Source of the DNA: Nocardia mikamii NBRC 108933
Lineage (GTDB): Bacteria; Actinomycetota; Actinomycetes; Mycobacteriales; Mycobacteriaceae
Direction: 5' to 3'
Length of the DNA: 64,000 nucleotides
NCBI RefSeq assembly: GCF_001613505.1
Contig: NZ_BDCM01000017.1
Span: forward strand, 62,001 to 126,000
The translations under genes were made by a program, and so were the position numbers. Below, piece after piece: positions 41,535 through 50,298 of this stretch. Position 1 is the first letter of the stretch, and the number at the start of each line of letters is the position of its first letter. The notes beneath the pieces are model-generated. The model was not told the DNA's origin, made no database searches, and worked only from the letters and a program-made list of their open reading frames with translations.

Positions 41535-42700
41535 CAGTAGCTCCTCGGGAGGCCGAGCACGTGGGAACCCAGGAAGTTCAGGATCATCTCCTGACTGATG
41601 GGTGCGATGCGGGTCAGACGCGCTTCGCGGAAGTAGCGGGCCACGTTGTACTCTTCGGAGTAGCCCATGCCGCCGTGGGTCTGCAGGGCACGGTCGGCCG
41701 CTTCGAAACCCGCGTCGGCGCACAGGTATTTGGCGGTGTTGGCCTCGCGGCCGCACGATTTGCCGTTGTCGTAGAGCCAGGTGGCTTTGCGCAGCATCAG
41801 TTCCGCCGCGTCGAGGCGGGCGAGCGAGTCGGCGAGGGGGAACTGGATGCCCTGGTTCTTGCCGATCTGGCGGCCGAACACCTCACGGTCGTTGCCGTAG
41901 CGCACACCGGCGCGCAGCGCGGCCCGCCCGATTCCCAGCGCTTCGGCCGCGACCAGCATCCGTTCGGGATTGAGCCCGTCGAGGATGTAGGTGAAACCTT
42001 TACCCTCTTCGCCGACCCGGTCCTCGACGGGAATCTCGAGATTGTCGATGAACAGCTCGTTGGAGGTCACCGCATTGCGGCCCATCTTCTTGATGGGCCG
42101 GATGTCCACCCGGTCGCGATCGAGATCGGTGAGAAACAGCGTCATGCCGTCGGTTTTGCGCGGCGAATCCTCGAACTTCTGGGTGCGGGTCAGCAGCAGA
42201 ATCTTCTCCGACTCCACCGCCTTGGAAATCCAGACCTTGCGCCCGTTGACGATGTATTTGTCGCCCTCGCGCCGGGCGAAGGTGGTGATCTTCGTGGTGT
42301 CGAGGCCGGCGCCCGGTTCGGTCACACCGAAGCACACGTGCAGATCGCCGCTCACGATGCGTGGCAGCGTGCGCTGCTTGAGCTCTTCGCTGCCGTGCAC
42401 GATCACCGGATGCATACCGAAGATCGACAGGTGCATCGAACTGGCGCCGTTCATCCCGGCACCGGAGGCGGCCACCTGTTCCAGCAGAATCGAGGCCTCG
42501 GTGATGCCGTATCCATGTCCGCCGTACTCCTCGGGCGTGGTGATCCCCAGCCAGCCGCCCTGGGCGAACGCGTTGTAGAACTCCGTCGGGAATTCGTGCT
42601 TCTCGTCCTTCTCCTGCCAGTACTGGTCGTCGAACTTGGCCGCCAGTTCGGCGACCGCGTCGCGAATCGTGACCTGATCCTCTGTCAGTTGGAAATCCAC
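41534..42700 (-). CDS. Acyl-CoA dehydrogenase
   Basis: The protein is 388 aa from the GTG at 42700, which has GGAG 8 nt upstream; a much longer open frame is not coding. Motifs are CFGVTEPGAGLDTTKI, VNGRKVWISKAVES, REVFGRQIGKNQGIQFPLAD and LQTHGGMGYSEEYNVARYFRE. The last segments are typical of FadE-type enzymes acting on medium or branched acyl-CoA. The FadR-like operator at 42737-42751 is 37 bp upstream, so a promoter probably starts here for the genes down to 35523. Confidence 0.88.
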   Translation of the reverse strand: MDFQLTEDQVTIRDAVAELAAKFDDQYWQEKDEKHEFPTEFYNAFAQGGWLGITTPEEYGGHGYGITEASILLEQVAASGAGMNGASSMHLSIFGMHPVIVHGSEELKQRTLPRIVSGDLHVCFGVTEPGAGLDTTKITTFARREGDKYIVNGRKVWISKAVESEKILLLTRTQKFEDSPRKTDGMTLFLTDLDRDRVDIRPIKKMGRNAVTSNELFIDNLEIPVEDRVGEEGKGFTYILDGLNPERMLVAAEALGIGRAALRAGVRYGNDREVFGRQIGKNQGIQFPLADSLARLDAAELMLRKATWLYDNGKSCGREANTAKYLCADAGFEAADRALQTHGGMGYSEEYNVARYFREARLTRIAPISQEMILNFLGSHVLGLPRSY

Positions 42701-42736
42701 GCCCGTACTCCATCCATCAATTAAGCCAACTATACC

Positions 42737-42751
42737 AATGGACTGACCAAA
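42737..42751. promoter_or_regulatory. FadR-type operator between acyl-CoA dehydrogenase genes
   Basis: AATGGACTGACCAAA matches the island-2 consensus except for one base of the left core. It is 37 bp upstream of the GTG at 42700. Confidence 0.6.
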
Positions 42752-42762
42752 AATTGCAAGTG

Positions 42763-43830
42763 TCAGCCCTGCCGGACCGGCTCGTCCAGCAGCGCCGCCG
42801 CGATGCGCTCGTTCCAGACCAGCGGCGGGCCGAACAGCGTGCGGTCGAGTTTGGCGCGCTTGTAGAACAGGTGCAGATCGTGTTCCCAGGTGTATCCGAT
42901 CGCGCCGTGCACGGTGAGTGCCGATTCCGCGAGGTCGGCCACCGTCCCGGTCACCTGAGCCTTGGCGACCGCGGCGATGGTCGCGGCGTCGTCGATTCCC
43001 GCGTCGAGCGCGGCCGCGGCGTACAGCGCTGTCGAGTACGACGCCTCCACCGTTACCAGCATCTGCGCCGCCGCATGCTTGACCGCCTGGAACGAGCCGA
43101 TGAACTGCCCGAATTGCTTGCGCTGCTTGCTGTATTCGACGGCGAGTTCGAGCATGCGCTCGGCGCTGCCCAGCGCATCGGCGGCCACCAGCACCCCGGC
43201 CAGCGTCGTGATCCGCGACAGCGACGCCTCGTCCGCGGGAACGGTGTCGAGGATCGGTGCGCCGGTGAACTCGACGGTGGCCGCGTCGCGCGAACGGTCG
43301 AGCAGACGGTCTTCTCCGATAACGGCACTGGCGGCCGAAACACGCGCTAAGCCGAGCCCTTCCGGTCCTGTCACCGGTACAACGAACACATCTGTCCCGC
43401 GGGCGCCGACGACGTGGCGGACGGTCCCGGTGAGCCTCCCGCCCTGCGCGACCAGCGGCTCGAAGGCCGGTACACGGTCGGCACTGATTGCCAGGGTGAA
43501 TCGCTTCGCGCCGGCGAGCTGGTCGCCCAGTTCCTGCCGGGTGAGCGACGGCGCGACGAGGGCGGCCGCCAGCCACCGCGAGTCGGGCACCGCCGCGCGG
43601 CCGAATTCCCTTGCGGTTAAGGCCAACTCGAGGACCCCGCCACCCTGTCCCGAGACTTCCTCGGGGTAGCCGACACCCCACCAGCCCTCTTTGATCAGAG
43701 CTTCGGTGAACCGATCCGGATCCTCGCCGGCCTGCAGTTTCCGCACGGCCTCGGTCGGGAATTTCGCCGTGAGCCACTCGCGCAGGGATGCGGCGAACAG
43801 TTCCTGTTCCTCGGACAGTTCCCAATGCAT
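42763..43830 (-). CDS. Acyl-CoA dehydrogenase, beta-type subunit
   Basis: The protein is 355 aa from the ATG at 43830 with GAGGAG 7 nt upstream. C-terminal features are YSKQRKQFGQFIGSFQAVKHAAA and LTVHGAIGYTWEHDLHLFYKRAK. It resembles the smaller subunit of heteromeric actinobacterial acyl-CoA dehydrogenases (ChsE1/ChsE2 style). Likely partners are the proteins at 45807-46994 or 41534-42700 in the same transcriptional direction. Confidence 0.85.
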   Translation of the reverse strand: MHWELSEEQELFAASLREWLTAKFPTEAVRKLQAGEDPDRFTEALIKEGWWGVGYPEEVSGQGGGVLELALTAREFGRAAVPDSRWLAAALVAPSLTRQELGDQLAGAKRFTLAISADRVPAFEPLVAQGGRLTGTVRHVVGARGTDVFVVPVTGPEGLGLARVSAASAVIGEDRLLDRSRDAATVEFTGAPILDTVPADEASLSRITTLAGVLVAADALGSAERMLELAVEYSKQRKQFGQFIGSFQAVKHAAAQMLVTVEASYSTALYAAAALDAGIDDAATIAAVAKAQVTGTVADLAESALTVHGAIGYTWEHDLHLFYKRAKLDRTLFGPPLVWNERIAAALLDEPVRQG

Positions 43831-43840
43831 CGCTTGCTCC

Positions 43841-45793
43841 TCAGTTGGTCCTCGTGCGATGCACGACATCTCGTATGGCGGTCACGGCCTCGGGATTCTC
43901 GGCGCTCGAGAGGTCGCCGGGGTCGGTGCCGATGGCCGCGGCACGCACCGCGCGCCGCAGGATCTTGGCGGAGCGGGTCTTCGGCAGGGCCTCCACCGTC
44001 CACACCTTCGCCGGGGCGAACGGTTTCCCCACACCTTCGGCGACGAGTGTGCGCAGCTCGTCGGACACCCCTTCGGTATCGGCGCCCTTGCGCGGAACCC
44101 AGAACGCCCAGACGCATTCGCCCTTCTTCGGGTCCGGGATGCCGACGGCGGCGGCCTCCGCGACCGCGGGGTGGGTGGTCAGCACGGACTCCACTTCGGC
44201 CGGTGCCAGCCGCTTGCCCGCGACGTTCATCACGTCGTCGGAGCGGCCGAGGATGTACCACTGGCCGTCGTCGTCCACGCGGGCGTAGTCGCCGTGGCAC
44301 CAGATGCCGGGGAACGTGGACCAGTAGGACTCGAGATAGCGCTCCCGGTCGTGCCACACGCCGCGCGTCATCGCCGGCCACGGTTGCCGGCAGACGAGCT
44401 CACCGATGCTGCCGCGCAACGACTTTCCGGTGTCGTCGACGACATCGACATCCATCCCCAGCGACGGACCTCCGAGTGAACAGCTCGGAATCGGTTCCAC
44501 CGGGTAGGGCGCCAGGAACGAGCCGCCGACCTCGGTGCCGCCGGAGAAGTTGATCACCGGAACCCGGCCGCCGAAAACCGTCTCGGCGAGCCAGTCGTAG
44601 GAATCGGGATCCCACGGCTCGCCGGTGGATCCGAGAACATGCACCGAACTCAGGTCGCGTGTCGCGATCTCGGCGGGCGGTGTCGACTTGAGCGCACGGA
44701 TCAGGGTCGGCGAGACGCCGAGCATTGTGATGTGGTGGCGCTGCACGAGATCCCACAGCCGGCAGGTGTCTGGTACATCGGGGGAACCCTCGTAGAGTAG
44801 CAGCGTCGCGCCGTTGGCGTGGGTGCCGAAGGCCGCCAGCGGACCCATCACCCAGCCCATATCGGTGATCCAGCAGAAGGTGTCGCCCGCGTCGATATCG
44901 AAGGAGTAGGCCACCTCGGTGGCGACCTTGATCGTGAATCCGGCGTGCGTGTGGACCGCGCCCTTGGGCTTGCCGGTCGTACCGGAGGTGTAGCCGAGCA
45001 TCAGCGTCTGCATGGTCGGGAACGGGCGGAACTCGTACGGCGCGACGTCGGGTCCGACCAGCGAGCTCCATGCCGTGGCCGCGATATCCATACCGGCGAA
45101 ATCTACTGTGCCACCGATATTTTCGACCGTGATGACCGAACGCACCGACGGCGTCTGTGCGAGCGCCTTGGTGAGCTCGTCCGCCATGCCGACCTTGCGG
45201 CCGCGGCGAATCGTGCCGTCCGCGACGAAGACCGCCTTGACCTGCGCGTCGTTCAGGCGCGAGGCGATGGCGGGCGCGGCGAAGCCGGAGAACAGCGGGA
45301 CGATGATCGCTCCGATTCCCGCCGCGGCATAGCAGGCGACCACGGCCTCGGGGATCATCGGCAGGTAGATGGCCACCGCGTCGCCCTCGCCGATGCCCAG
45401 CTCGGTCAGACCGGTCGCGACCCGGCCGACCTGTTCGGCGAGTTCGCCGTAGGTGATCGTGTGGACCGACTGGTCCTCGGCCTCGTGCACGATCGCCGCC
45501 CGGTCGGCGTTGTCACCGAGCCAGCGGGTGATACACGCATCGACCGCGTTGAAGGTGCCGCCGACGAACCAGTCCGGGAATTCGACCCCGTTCGACAGGT
45601 CGAGAACCGAGTCGTACGGTGTCGCGAACGGGATGCCCAGGTCGGTCACCGCTGCATCCCAGTACCAGGACACATCCGCCGTCGATCGCCGCCGCAGTTC
45701 GTCGATCGAATCGATGCCGTGCCCACGCGCCAATCGCAGGACGTTCGCGTGCTCGAGGTAGTCCGGTGTCGGATTCCACACGTAGGTGCTCAT
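43841..45793 (-). CDS. Acyl-CoA synthetase (acetoacetyl/acetyl-CoA synthetase-like, long form)
   Basis: The protein is 650 aa from the ATG at 45793; the open frame upstream is not coding. An ACAS-type N-terminus (DVSWYWDAAVTDLGIPF) is followed by LGYTSGTTGKPKGAVHTHAGF, then ITDMGWVMGPLAAFG, NFSGGTEVGGS, YARVDDDGQWYILGRSDD, and a C-terminal RSAKILRR with the catalytic Lys. The length and N-terminal domain place it with acetyl/propionyl/acetoacetyl-CoA synthetases rather than short FadD ligases. It may activate a small or polar acid made late in the pathway. Confidence 0.87.
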   Translation of the reverse strand: MSTYVWNPTPDYLEHANVLRLARGHGIDSIDELRRRSTADVSWYWDAAVTDLGIPFATPYDSVLDLSNGVEFPDWFVGGTFNAVDACITRWLGDNADRAAIVHEAEDQSVHTITYGELAEQVGRVATGLTELGIGEGDAVAIYLPMIPEAVVACYAAAGIGAIIVPLFSGFAAPAIASRLNDAQVKAVFVADGTIRRGRKVGMADELTKALAQTPSVRSVITVENIGGTVDFAGMDIAATAWSSLVGPDVAPYEFRPFPTMQTLMLGYTSGTTGKPKGAVHTHAGFTIKVATEVAYSFDIDAGDTFCWITDMGWVMGPLAAFGTHANGATLLLYEGSPDVPDTCRLWDLVQRHHITMLGVSPTLIRALKSTPPAEIATRDLSSVHVLGSTGEPWDPDSYDWLAETVFGGRVPVINFSGGTEVGGSFLAPYPVEPIPSCSLGGPSLGMDVDVVDDTGKSLRGSIGELVCRQPWPAMTRGVWHDRERYLESYWSTFPGIWCHGDYARVDDDGQWYILGRSDDVMNVAGKRLAPAEVESVLTTHPAVAEAAAVGIPDPKKGECVWAFWVPRKGADTEGVSDELRTLVAEGVGKPFAPAKVWTVEALPKTRSAKILRRAVRAAAIGTDPGDLSSAENPEAVTAIRDVVHRTRTN

Positions 45794-45806
45794 CGTGCAG
45801 CCTTTC

Positions 45807-46994
45807 TCAACCGCGGGGCATTCCGAGCACACGCTCGGCAGCGATGTTGCGTTGGATGAACGTCGATCCGCCGGCGATGGCGGTTCCGCGTGCCTGATAG
45901 GCCAGCCGCAGCCAGCGCTGCTGGTCGGCGTCCGCGTCCTCGTCGTCCTCGGCCAGGCCGAATTGGCCACCGAATTCGGTCAATTCGAGGCCGAAGTCCG
46001 CGATGTCCTCGACCAAGGGGCAGAAAAACAATTTCCCGATCGAGGTGACCGGCCCCGGGGGTTGTCCGGACGCGGCGCCGGTGATGACTCGCTGGCCGAT
46101 CAGATAGTGGGTCAGCGCGCGGCCGTAGAGGTCGGCGATGCGGTGGCGGATCTCGGACTTGCCGCTCAGCGGATTGCCCTCGTCGTCGGAGTTCCGCTTG
46201 ACCTGTGCGATCAGGTCCTCGACCGCGCGCGTGGTGTTGACTCGTCCGGTCGCGATGCCGACGCGCTCGAACGCCAGCGTCCCCATGGCGACCTTCCAGC
46301 CGCCGTCGACCGCACCGACCACCGCCTCGTCGGGGAGGAAGACGTCGTCGAGGAACACCTCGTTGAACTCCGCCTCGCCCAGCATGTGCGCGAGCGGGCG
46401 CACCGTCACACCCGGCGACGACATCGGCAGCAGGAAGTACGTGATGCCCCGGTGCCGATCGCCGCCGCCGGTGCGGGCCAGCAGGATCGCGTTGTCGGCG
46501 ATCTGCGCGCGTGAGGTCCAGATCTTCTGTCCCTGAATCTTCCAGCCGCCCTCGACCTTGGTCGCCTTGGTGCGCAGGGAGGCCAGGTCGGATCCGGATT
46601 CCGGTTCGGAGAACAGCTGGCACCAGATCTCGTCGCCGGTCAGAATCGGCTCCAGGTACCGCCGCTTCTGCTCGTCGTTGCCGAAGGCGACGATCGTCGG
46701 GCCCGCGAAGTCCTCACCGATGATGTTCAGCCGCTCCGGCGCCCCCGCGCGGTCCATCTCCTCGTTGAAGATGGCCTTGGTCTTGGCATCGGCGCCCGCG
46801 CCGCCGAACTCGGCCGGCCACGACAGACCGGCGAAGCCGGCGGCGAAAAGCTTGCGCTGCCACACCGACCAGAACGCGCGCTTGTCCTCGAGCCGCGCCG
46901 GTTCCGGCCACGGCAAACTCGGCAGGGTCTCGGTCAGCCAGTCACGAATGCGTGTTCGGAATCGCGCCTCGTCCGGCGAATCACTCAGATCCAT
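45807..46994 (-). CDS. Acyl-CoA dehydrogenase, alpha-type subunit
   Basis: The protein is 395 aa from the ATG at 46994, with GGAGG 5 nt upstream. It shows CQLFSEPESGSDLASLRTKA, IQGQKIWTSRAQ, FNEVFLDDVFLPDEAVVG and the C-terminal GGSTFIQRNIAAERVLGMPRG. It is the first gene of the long leftward operon, divergent from the MaoC pair; a FadR-like site lies in between. It may form a heteromer with 42763-43830. Confidence 0.88.
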   Translation of the reverse strand: MDLSDSPDEARFRTRIRDWLTETLPSLPWPEPARLEDKRAFWSVWQRKLFAAGFAGLSWPAEFGGAGADAKTKAIFNEEMDRAGAPERLNIIGEDFAGPTIVAFGNDEQKRRYLEPILTGDEIWCQLFSEPESGSDLASLRTKATKVEGGWKIQGQKIWTSRAQIADNAILLARTGGGDRHRGITYFLLPMSSPGVTVRPLAHMLGEAEFNEVFLDDVFLPDEAVVGAVDGGWKVAMGTLAFERVGIATGRVNTTRAVEDLIAQVKRNSDDEGNPLSGKSEIRHRIADLYGRALTHYLIGQRVITGAASGQPPGPVTSIGKLFFCPLVEDIADFGLELTEFGGQFGLAEDDEDADADQQRWLRLAYQARGTAIAGGSTFIQRNIAAERVLGMPRG

Positions 46995-47028
46995 CTGCAC
47001 CTCCACGTGTTTACGGACCAACGTTACA

Positions 47029-47043
47029 ATAGGTCAGACCAAA
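47029..47043. promoter_or_regulatory. FadR-type operator between acyl-CoA dehydrogenase and MaoC operons
   Basis: ATAGGTCAGACCAAA fits the island-2 consensus. It lies 18 bp before the MaoC start and 35 bp before the divergent acyl-CoA dehydrogenase start, so one bound repressor could block both. Confidence 0.7.
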
Positions 47044-47060
47044 AAATCCAGGAGGTCCCC

Positions 47061-47522
47061 ATGACGAGCCCCACGGCTCGGCAGCTACCGGCCGGCAGCG
47101 TCCTCGACGTCGCGTCGTTCGAGGTGGAAGCCGGGAAGATCAGGGAATTCGCCACAGCCACCCACGCGCTCGATCCGGTCCACACCGACACCGAGGCCGC
47201 GACCGCAGCCGGATTCACCAACCTCCCGGCGACCCCGACCCATGTGGTCGTCGCCGGCCATCACCGAAACCAGCAACAATTCGTCCGCGACCTCGGACTC
47301 GCGATCGAACGCGTGGTGGTGGGATCAGTTGAATGGCACTACATCCGCCCGCCGGTCGTCGGCGACCGCCTCACCGGGACGCGGCGCGTCGTCGACGACA
47401 CCACGAAGGAGGGCAAACGCGGCGGCACGATGCGCCTGGTCACCCTGGAAACCGAATGGATCGACAGCGCGGGTGACCGCGTGCTCACCCAACGCGAAGT
47501 CCTGATCGAAAGAGGCGCATGA
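47061..47522 (+). CDS. MaoC-like hydratase, FAS1/HadA-type N-terminal half
   Basis: The protein is 153 aa; the ATG at 47061 follows GGAGG. A single hotdog domain without the catalytic D/H pair of hydratase-2 is visible (FATATHALDPVHTDTEAATAAGFTNLPATPTHVVV), as in HadA/HadC or ChsH1-type partner subunits. Such proteins form heterodimers with a catalytic MaoC partner, here encoded by the gene that overlaps its stop (ATGA). The complex would hydrate a bulky enoyl-CoA. Confidence 0.82.
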   Translation: MTSPTARQLPAGSVLDVASFEVEAGKIREFATATHALDPVHTDTEAATAAGFTNLPATPTHVVVAGHHRNQQQFVRDLGLAIERVVVGSVEWHYIRPPVVGDRLTGTRRVVDDTTKEGKRGGTMRLVTLETEWIDSAGDRVLTQREVLIERGA

Positions 47523-47935
47523 TGACCCGCACCCCCGTCACCCTGCTACCGGGCGCGCAACTGGAATCCCGCCGCATCGGCCCGATCACCCAGACGGATA
47601 TCGTCCGATTCGCCGGCGCCGGTGGGGATTTCAACCCGCTGCACCACGACCCCGACTACGCGATCCGAGCCGGCCTGCCCGGAGTCATCTCGATGGGCCA
47701 GATGCAGGCCGGCATGCTCGCCGCCTGGGTTTCCGACCTGGTTCACATCGAGCACCTGATCTCGTACTCCGTGCGGTTCGCCTCCCCCTTGCGCATCGGA
47801 GAAACGATCGACCTCGGAGGTCAGGTCGATTCGATCGATGCGGCAACTGGCGTCGCGACGCTGTCTCTGCACGCGAAATCCGATGAGCGGGTGGTTGTCA
47901 CGGGTGTTGCTCGCGTGCGAACCACAGTGTCGTGA
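47519..47935 (+). CDS. MaoC-like hydratase, catalytic HadB-type half
   Basis: The protein is 138 aa. The hydratase-2 motif FAGAGGDFNPLHHDPDYA carries the Asp/His pair, followed by GQMQAGMLAAWVSDLV. It is coupled to the partner subunit upstream and forms a two-gene operon. The reaction is (R)-hydration of 2-enoyl-CoA. Confidence 0.87.
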   Translation: MMTRTPVTLLPGAQLESRRIGPITQTDIVRFAGAGGDFNPLHHDPDYAIRAGLPGVISMGQMQAGMLAAWVSDLVHIEHLISYSVRFASPLRIGETIDLGGQVDSIDAATGVATLSLHAKSDERVVVTGVARVRTTVS

Positions 47936-48526
47936 TCCGCTGTGCCTGAACTACTCCGTTCGTCTTGTGCTCAATCTTCCCGATGAGCGGCGCACTCCCC
48001 CAAGGAAATCGAGCACCGAAACGCCTTGGGGGACACAGCGGCCCCGGGCCGTGAGGGCTCTGGCGTCGGAGCCGCCGTTGCAATGGCCGATGGTGAACCT
48101 CGCCCGGTGTGGTCTCGGATAGCGGGGGTCGGGTTGTCGGAACGCGATTCCATGGGCCAGCTCACGCGCTGCACAAACTTTTCTTGCAAACTTCCACGAA
48201 GAATGCGGGAAGCGGGCTGTTGCAAAATGCGCCGAAGGCTCGATAGTGACGTCACAGCGGGACACCAAACGACCTTCCTTGGGACGCGATATTGCGTCTG
48301 CTGGCCGGCTGTACCTGTGCTCCAAGTCATGGCAGAAACCCGCCCGTATTTTGCAACAGCCCGGAAGCCTCAAAAGTCGGCGAGGTTTGCACGATTGATT
48401 CGGCGATACCGGTCCGACAAGTTCGCCCGCAAAGCAGCGCCAGAACCGCGGCGCATTGCTCGGGCCGTGCGCCCGCTGGCCGGCCGAGGTGCCGACCGCC
48501 GCCAGTAACTCACCACGCGGTTGCCT
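47936..48526. other. Gene-free stretch containing a MITE-like element
   Basis: No frame on either strand has family features. The main content is the small inverted-repeat element at 48214-48362. The rest appears noncoding and may have been displaced by earlier insertions. Confidence 0.5.
48214..48362. mobile_element. MITE-like element with terminal inverted repeats and 6-bp target duplication
   Basis: The ends GGGCTGTTGCAAAATGCG (48214-48231) and, inverted, GGGCTGTTGCAAAATACG (48345-48362) differ at one base. The flanking hexamer GGAAGC is present immediately on both sides (48208-48213 and 48363-48368), as expected for a target-site duplication. The about 149-bp interior has no coding capacity. 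GTTGCAAAA ends are frequent among bacterial insertion sequences, so it is probably mobilised in trans by a related transposase elsewhere in the genome. Confidence 0.7.
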
Positions 48527-49504
48527 CTATGGAACCAGCACGATTTTGCCGATTGCGTCGCCCGCCTCCAGATGACGATGGGCCTGTGCGGCGTCGTCCA
48601 GCGAATAGGTGGCGGCAATGGTCGGCGCGGACACGGCGCCGGTGGAGACGAGGTTCAGCAGACCGCGGAAATCGCCCGGGCCGCCCATGGTCGTGCCGAG
48701 GAGGCTGTATTGGCCGAAGAAGAAGCGGCGGACGTCCATGGTCACGTGTTCGGCGACGTTGGCGCCGAGAACCACCACACGCCCGCCGGGCCGAAGGGCT
48801 TCGACCGACCTGTCCCACAGGCCGACCGGGTCGAGGATGACGTCGAACCCATTTCCGTCCGGGGACAGCGCTTTTGCCTCTTTCGGCCAGTCGTCGCCGG
48901 TATGCAGAACCCCGCCGGCGGCGCCGCTGTTGCGGGCTCGGGCCAGCTTCTCCTCCGACGATGCCGTCACGAATGTCTGGGCGCCGAGGGCCGTCGCCAG
49001 CGACAATGCCATCGTCGCGACTCCGCCTCCGGCGCCGATGATGAGCAGCGATTCCCCGGCGCTCAGGCCGGCCCGGGTCACCAGGGCACGGTAGGACGTC
49101 ACGCCCACGAGCGGTAGCGCAGCTGCCTCTTCCCAGGAGTAGCCTGTCGGTTTGGGGGCCAGGCATTGCTCGGGGACGCAGACCCGTTCGGCATAGGTTC
49201 CCGGCACGTGGTCGCCCAGGATCTCGAAATCGGCCGCGGGTGCGTCGTGGCGATCGCCCCAGAACAGCGAGGGGAGGATGACCACCTCCTCGCCGGTGTC
49301 AGTGCGTACGCCGGCGCCGTCCGCTCCAGGAGTGTGTGGCAGCGGCGAACGATACTGCCCGCGACGTACCAGCACGTCGTGCCAGTTGAGCGCGCTCGCA
49401 CGCAATTCGACTGTGACCCAACCATTGCGGGCGGTCGGCTCGTCGACATCACCGAACACCAACTGCTCAGGACCGCCGAAGTCCGACATCACGATCGCTT
49501 TCAT
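48527..49504 (-). CDS. Zinc-independent MDR oxidoreductase (quinone-reductase-like)
   Basis: The protein is 325 aa from the ATG at 49504, which overlaps the thioesterase stop (ATGA). It has ASALNWHDVLVRRGQY, GADGAGV, AAALPLVGVTSYRAL, the Rossmann GAGGGVATMAL and GGRVVVLG. No structural-zinc cysteine cluster is present. It is an NADPH-dependent enone/quinone or 2-enoyl-thioester reductase type. It is the last gene of a ligase-thioesterase-reductase operon. The substrate is unknown. Confidence 0.83.
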   Translation of the reverse strand: MKAIVMSDFGGPEQLVFGDVDEPTARNGWVTVELRASALNWHDVLVRRGQYRSPLPHTPGADGAGVRTDTGEEVVILPSLFWGDRHDAPAADFEILGDHVPGTYAERVCVPEQCLAPKPTGYSWEEAAALPLVGVTSYRALVTRAGLSAGESLLIIGAGGGVATMALSLATALGAQTFVTASSEEKLARARNSGAAGGVLHTGDDWPKEAKALSPDGNGFDVILDPVGLWDRSVEALRPGGRVVVLGANVAEHVTMDVRRFFFGQYSLLGTTMGGPGDFRGLLNLVSTGAVSAPTIAATYSLDDAAQAHRHLEAGDAIGKIVLVP

Positions 49505-50298
49505 AAGATCTCCCGCTGTACGGTCACGGTCGCCTCGGCGCATGTCTTGCCCGACGCGTTCACGGCGACCACTCGAACCACCGCGAGAGAGCGACCGCGG
49601 TGGACTACTTCGGCACGGAAGGTCGTGGTGTCATTCGCGTCGCCCGGCCGGACGAAGACCATATCGATGCTTGTGGTCCGCAGACTTCCGTCGGCTTCGA
49701 GCGCCGACATGGCGGCGAATTCCGCTCCGCAGAGCAGGATTCCGCCGTGCACATTGCCGATGCCGTTGGCAGCGAAAGCCGACGCGGGCAATTCCACCAC
49801 GCCGCAAGCACTTTCACGAACGCCCAGAGAATTGCGGATGGATACACCGTCCACGGGAGCATCGAACTTCACGGCGGGGGCGGTGGGCGGTCCGTCGACC
49901 GAAAGCAGGTGCGAGCGTTGGGTGATCAACGCGATGACCGTTCCGGCCGCGTCGGTCACCATGCCACGGGTCGTCCCGCCGCGATCGTCACTACCGATCA
50001 ATTCACCCGTCACCGCGAGCAGCGATCCGTCCATCGGCGGATCAGCGAGCAGGTCGAGCCGGATCCCGAGGCTCACGGGCCATTTATCCCACGCCGATGC
50101 CGCCGCGACGATGTATCCCGTGACATCATCGAGCGGCACCGCGAGCGCGGCACGGCTGACACCGGCAGCCGGATCCCGCAACCAGGGACCCGACTCGACC
50201 GCCAATTCCGCGCAGTCCGGCGACAGACCGATCGGCCGCACACGCACCAGCGCCTCAGCGCCACTGATCAAAAATTCGGGCGTGCAGGCCGAACTCAA
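49501..50298 (-). CDS. Double-hotdog thioesterase-like protein
   Basis: The protein is about 265 aa, apparently from a TTG at 50298 that overlaps the ligase stop (TTGA); no ATG/GTG lies at a sensible position, so the start is uncertain. The C-terminal half shows PaaI/TesB-like features (ANGIGNVHGGILLCGAEFAAMSAL, TTSIDMVFVRPGDAND). The N-terminal half is a second, diverged hotdog. Release of CoA from an acyl intermediate, or proofreading of the upstream ligase product, is plausible. Confidence 0.7.
   Translation of the reverse strand: MSSACTPEFLISGAEALVRVRPIGLSPDCAELAVESGPWLRDPAAGVSRAALAVPLDDVTGYIVAAASAWDKWPVSLGIRLDLLADPPMDGSLLAVTGELIGSDDRGGTTRGMVTDAAGTVIALITQRSHLLSVDGPPTAPAVKFDAPVDGVSIRNSLGVRESACGVVELPASAFAANGIGNVHGGILLCGAEFAAMSALEADGSLRTTSIDMVFVRPGDANDTTTFRAEVVHRGRSLAVVRVVAVNASGKTCAEATVTVQREIL

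Noticed and set aside
41534..43825. A 763-codon open frame running through two acyl-CoA dehydrogenase genes
   Set aside because: Only the part from 42700 down has acyl-CoA dehydrogenase sequence; the rest is Arg/Gly-rich antiphase sequence of the neighbour, which is coded in another frame with a good ribosome-binding site.
48214..48362. Assignment of the small element to the IS6 family because of its GTTGCAAA ends
   Set aside because: IS6 elements make 8-bp target duplications while this one shows 6 bp, and no transposase is present; family left open.
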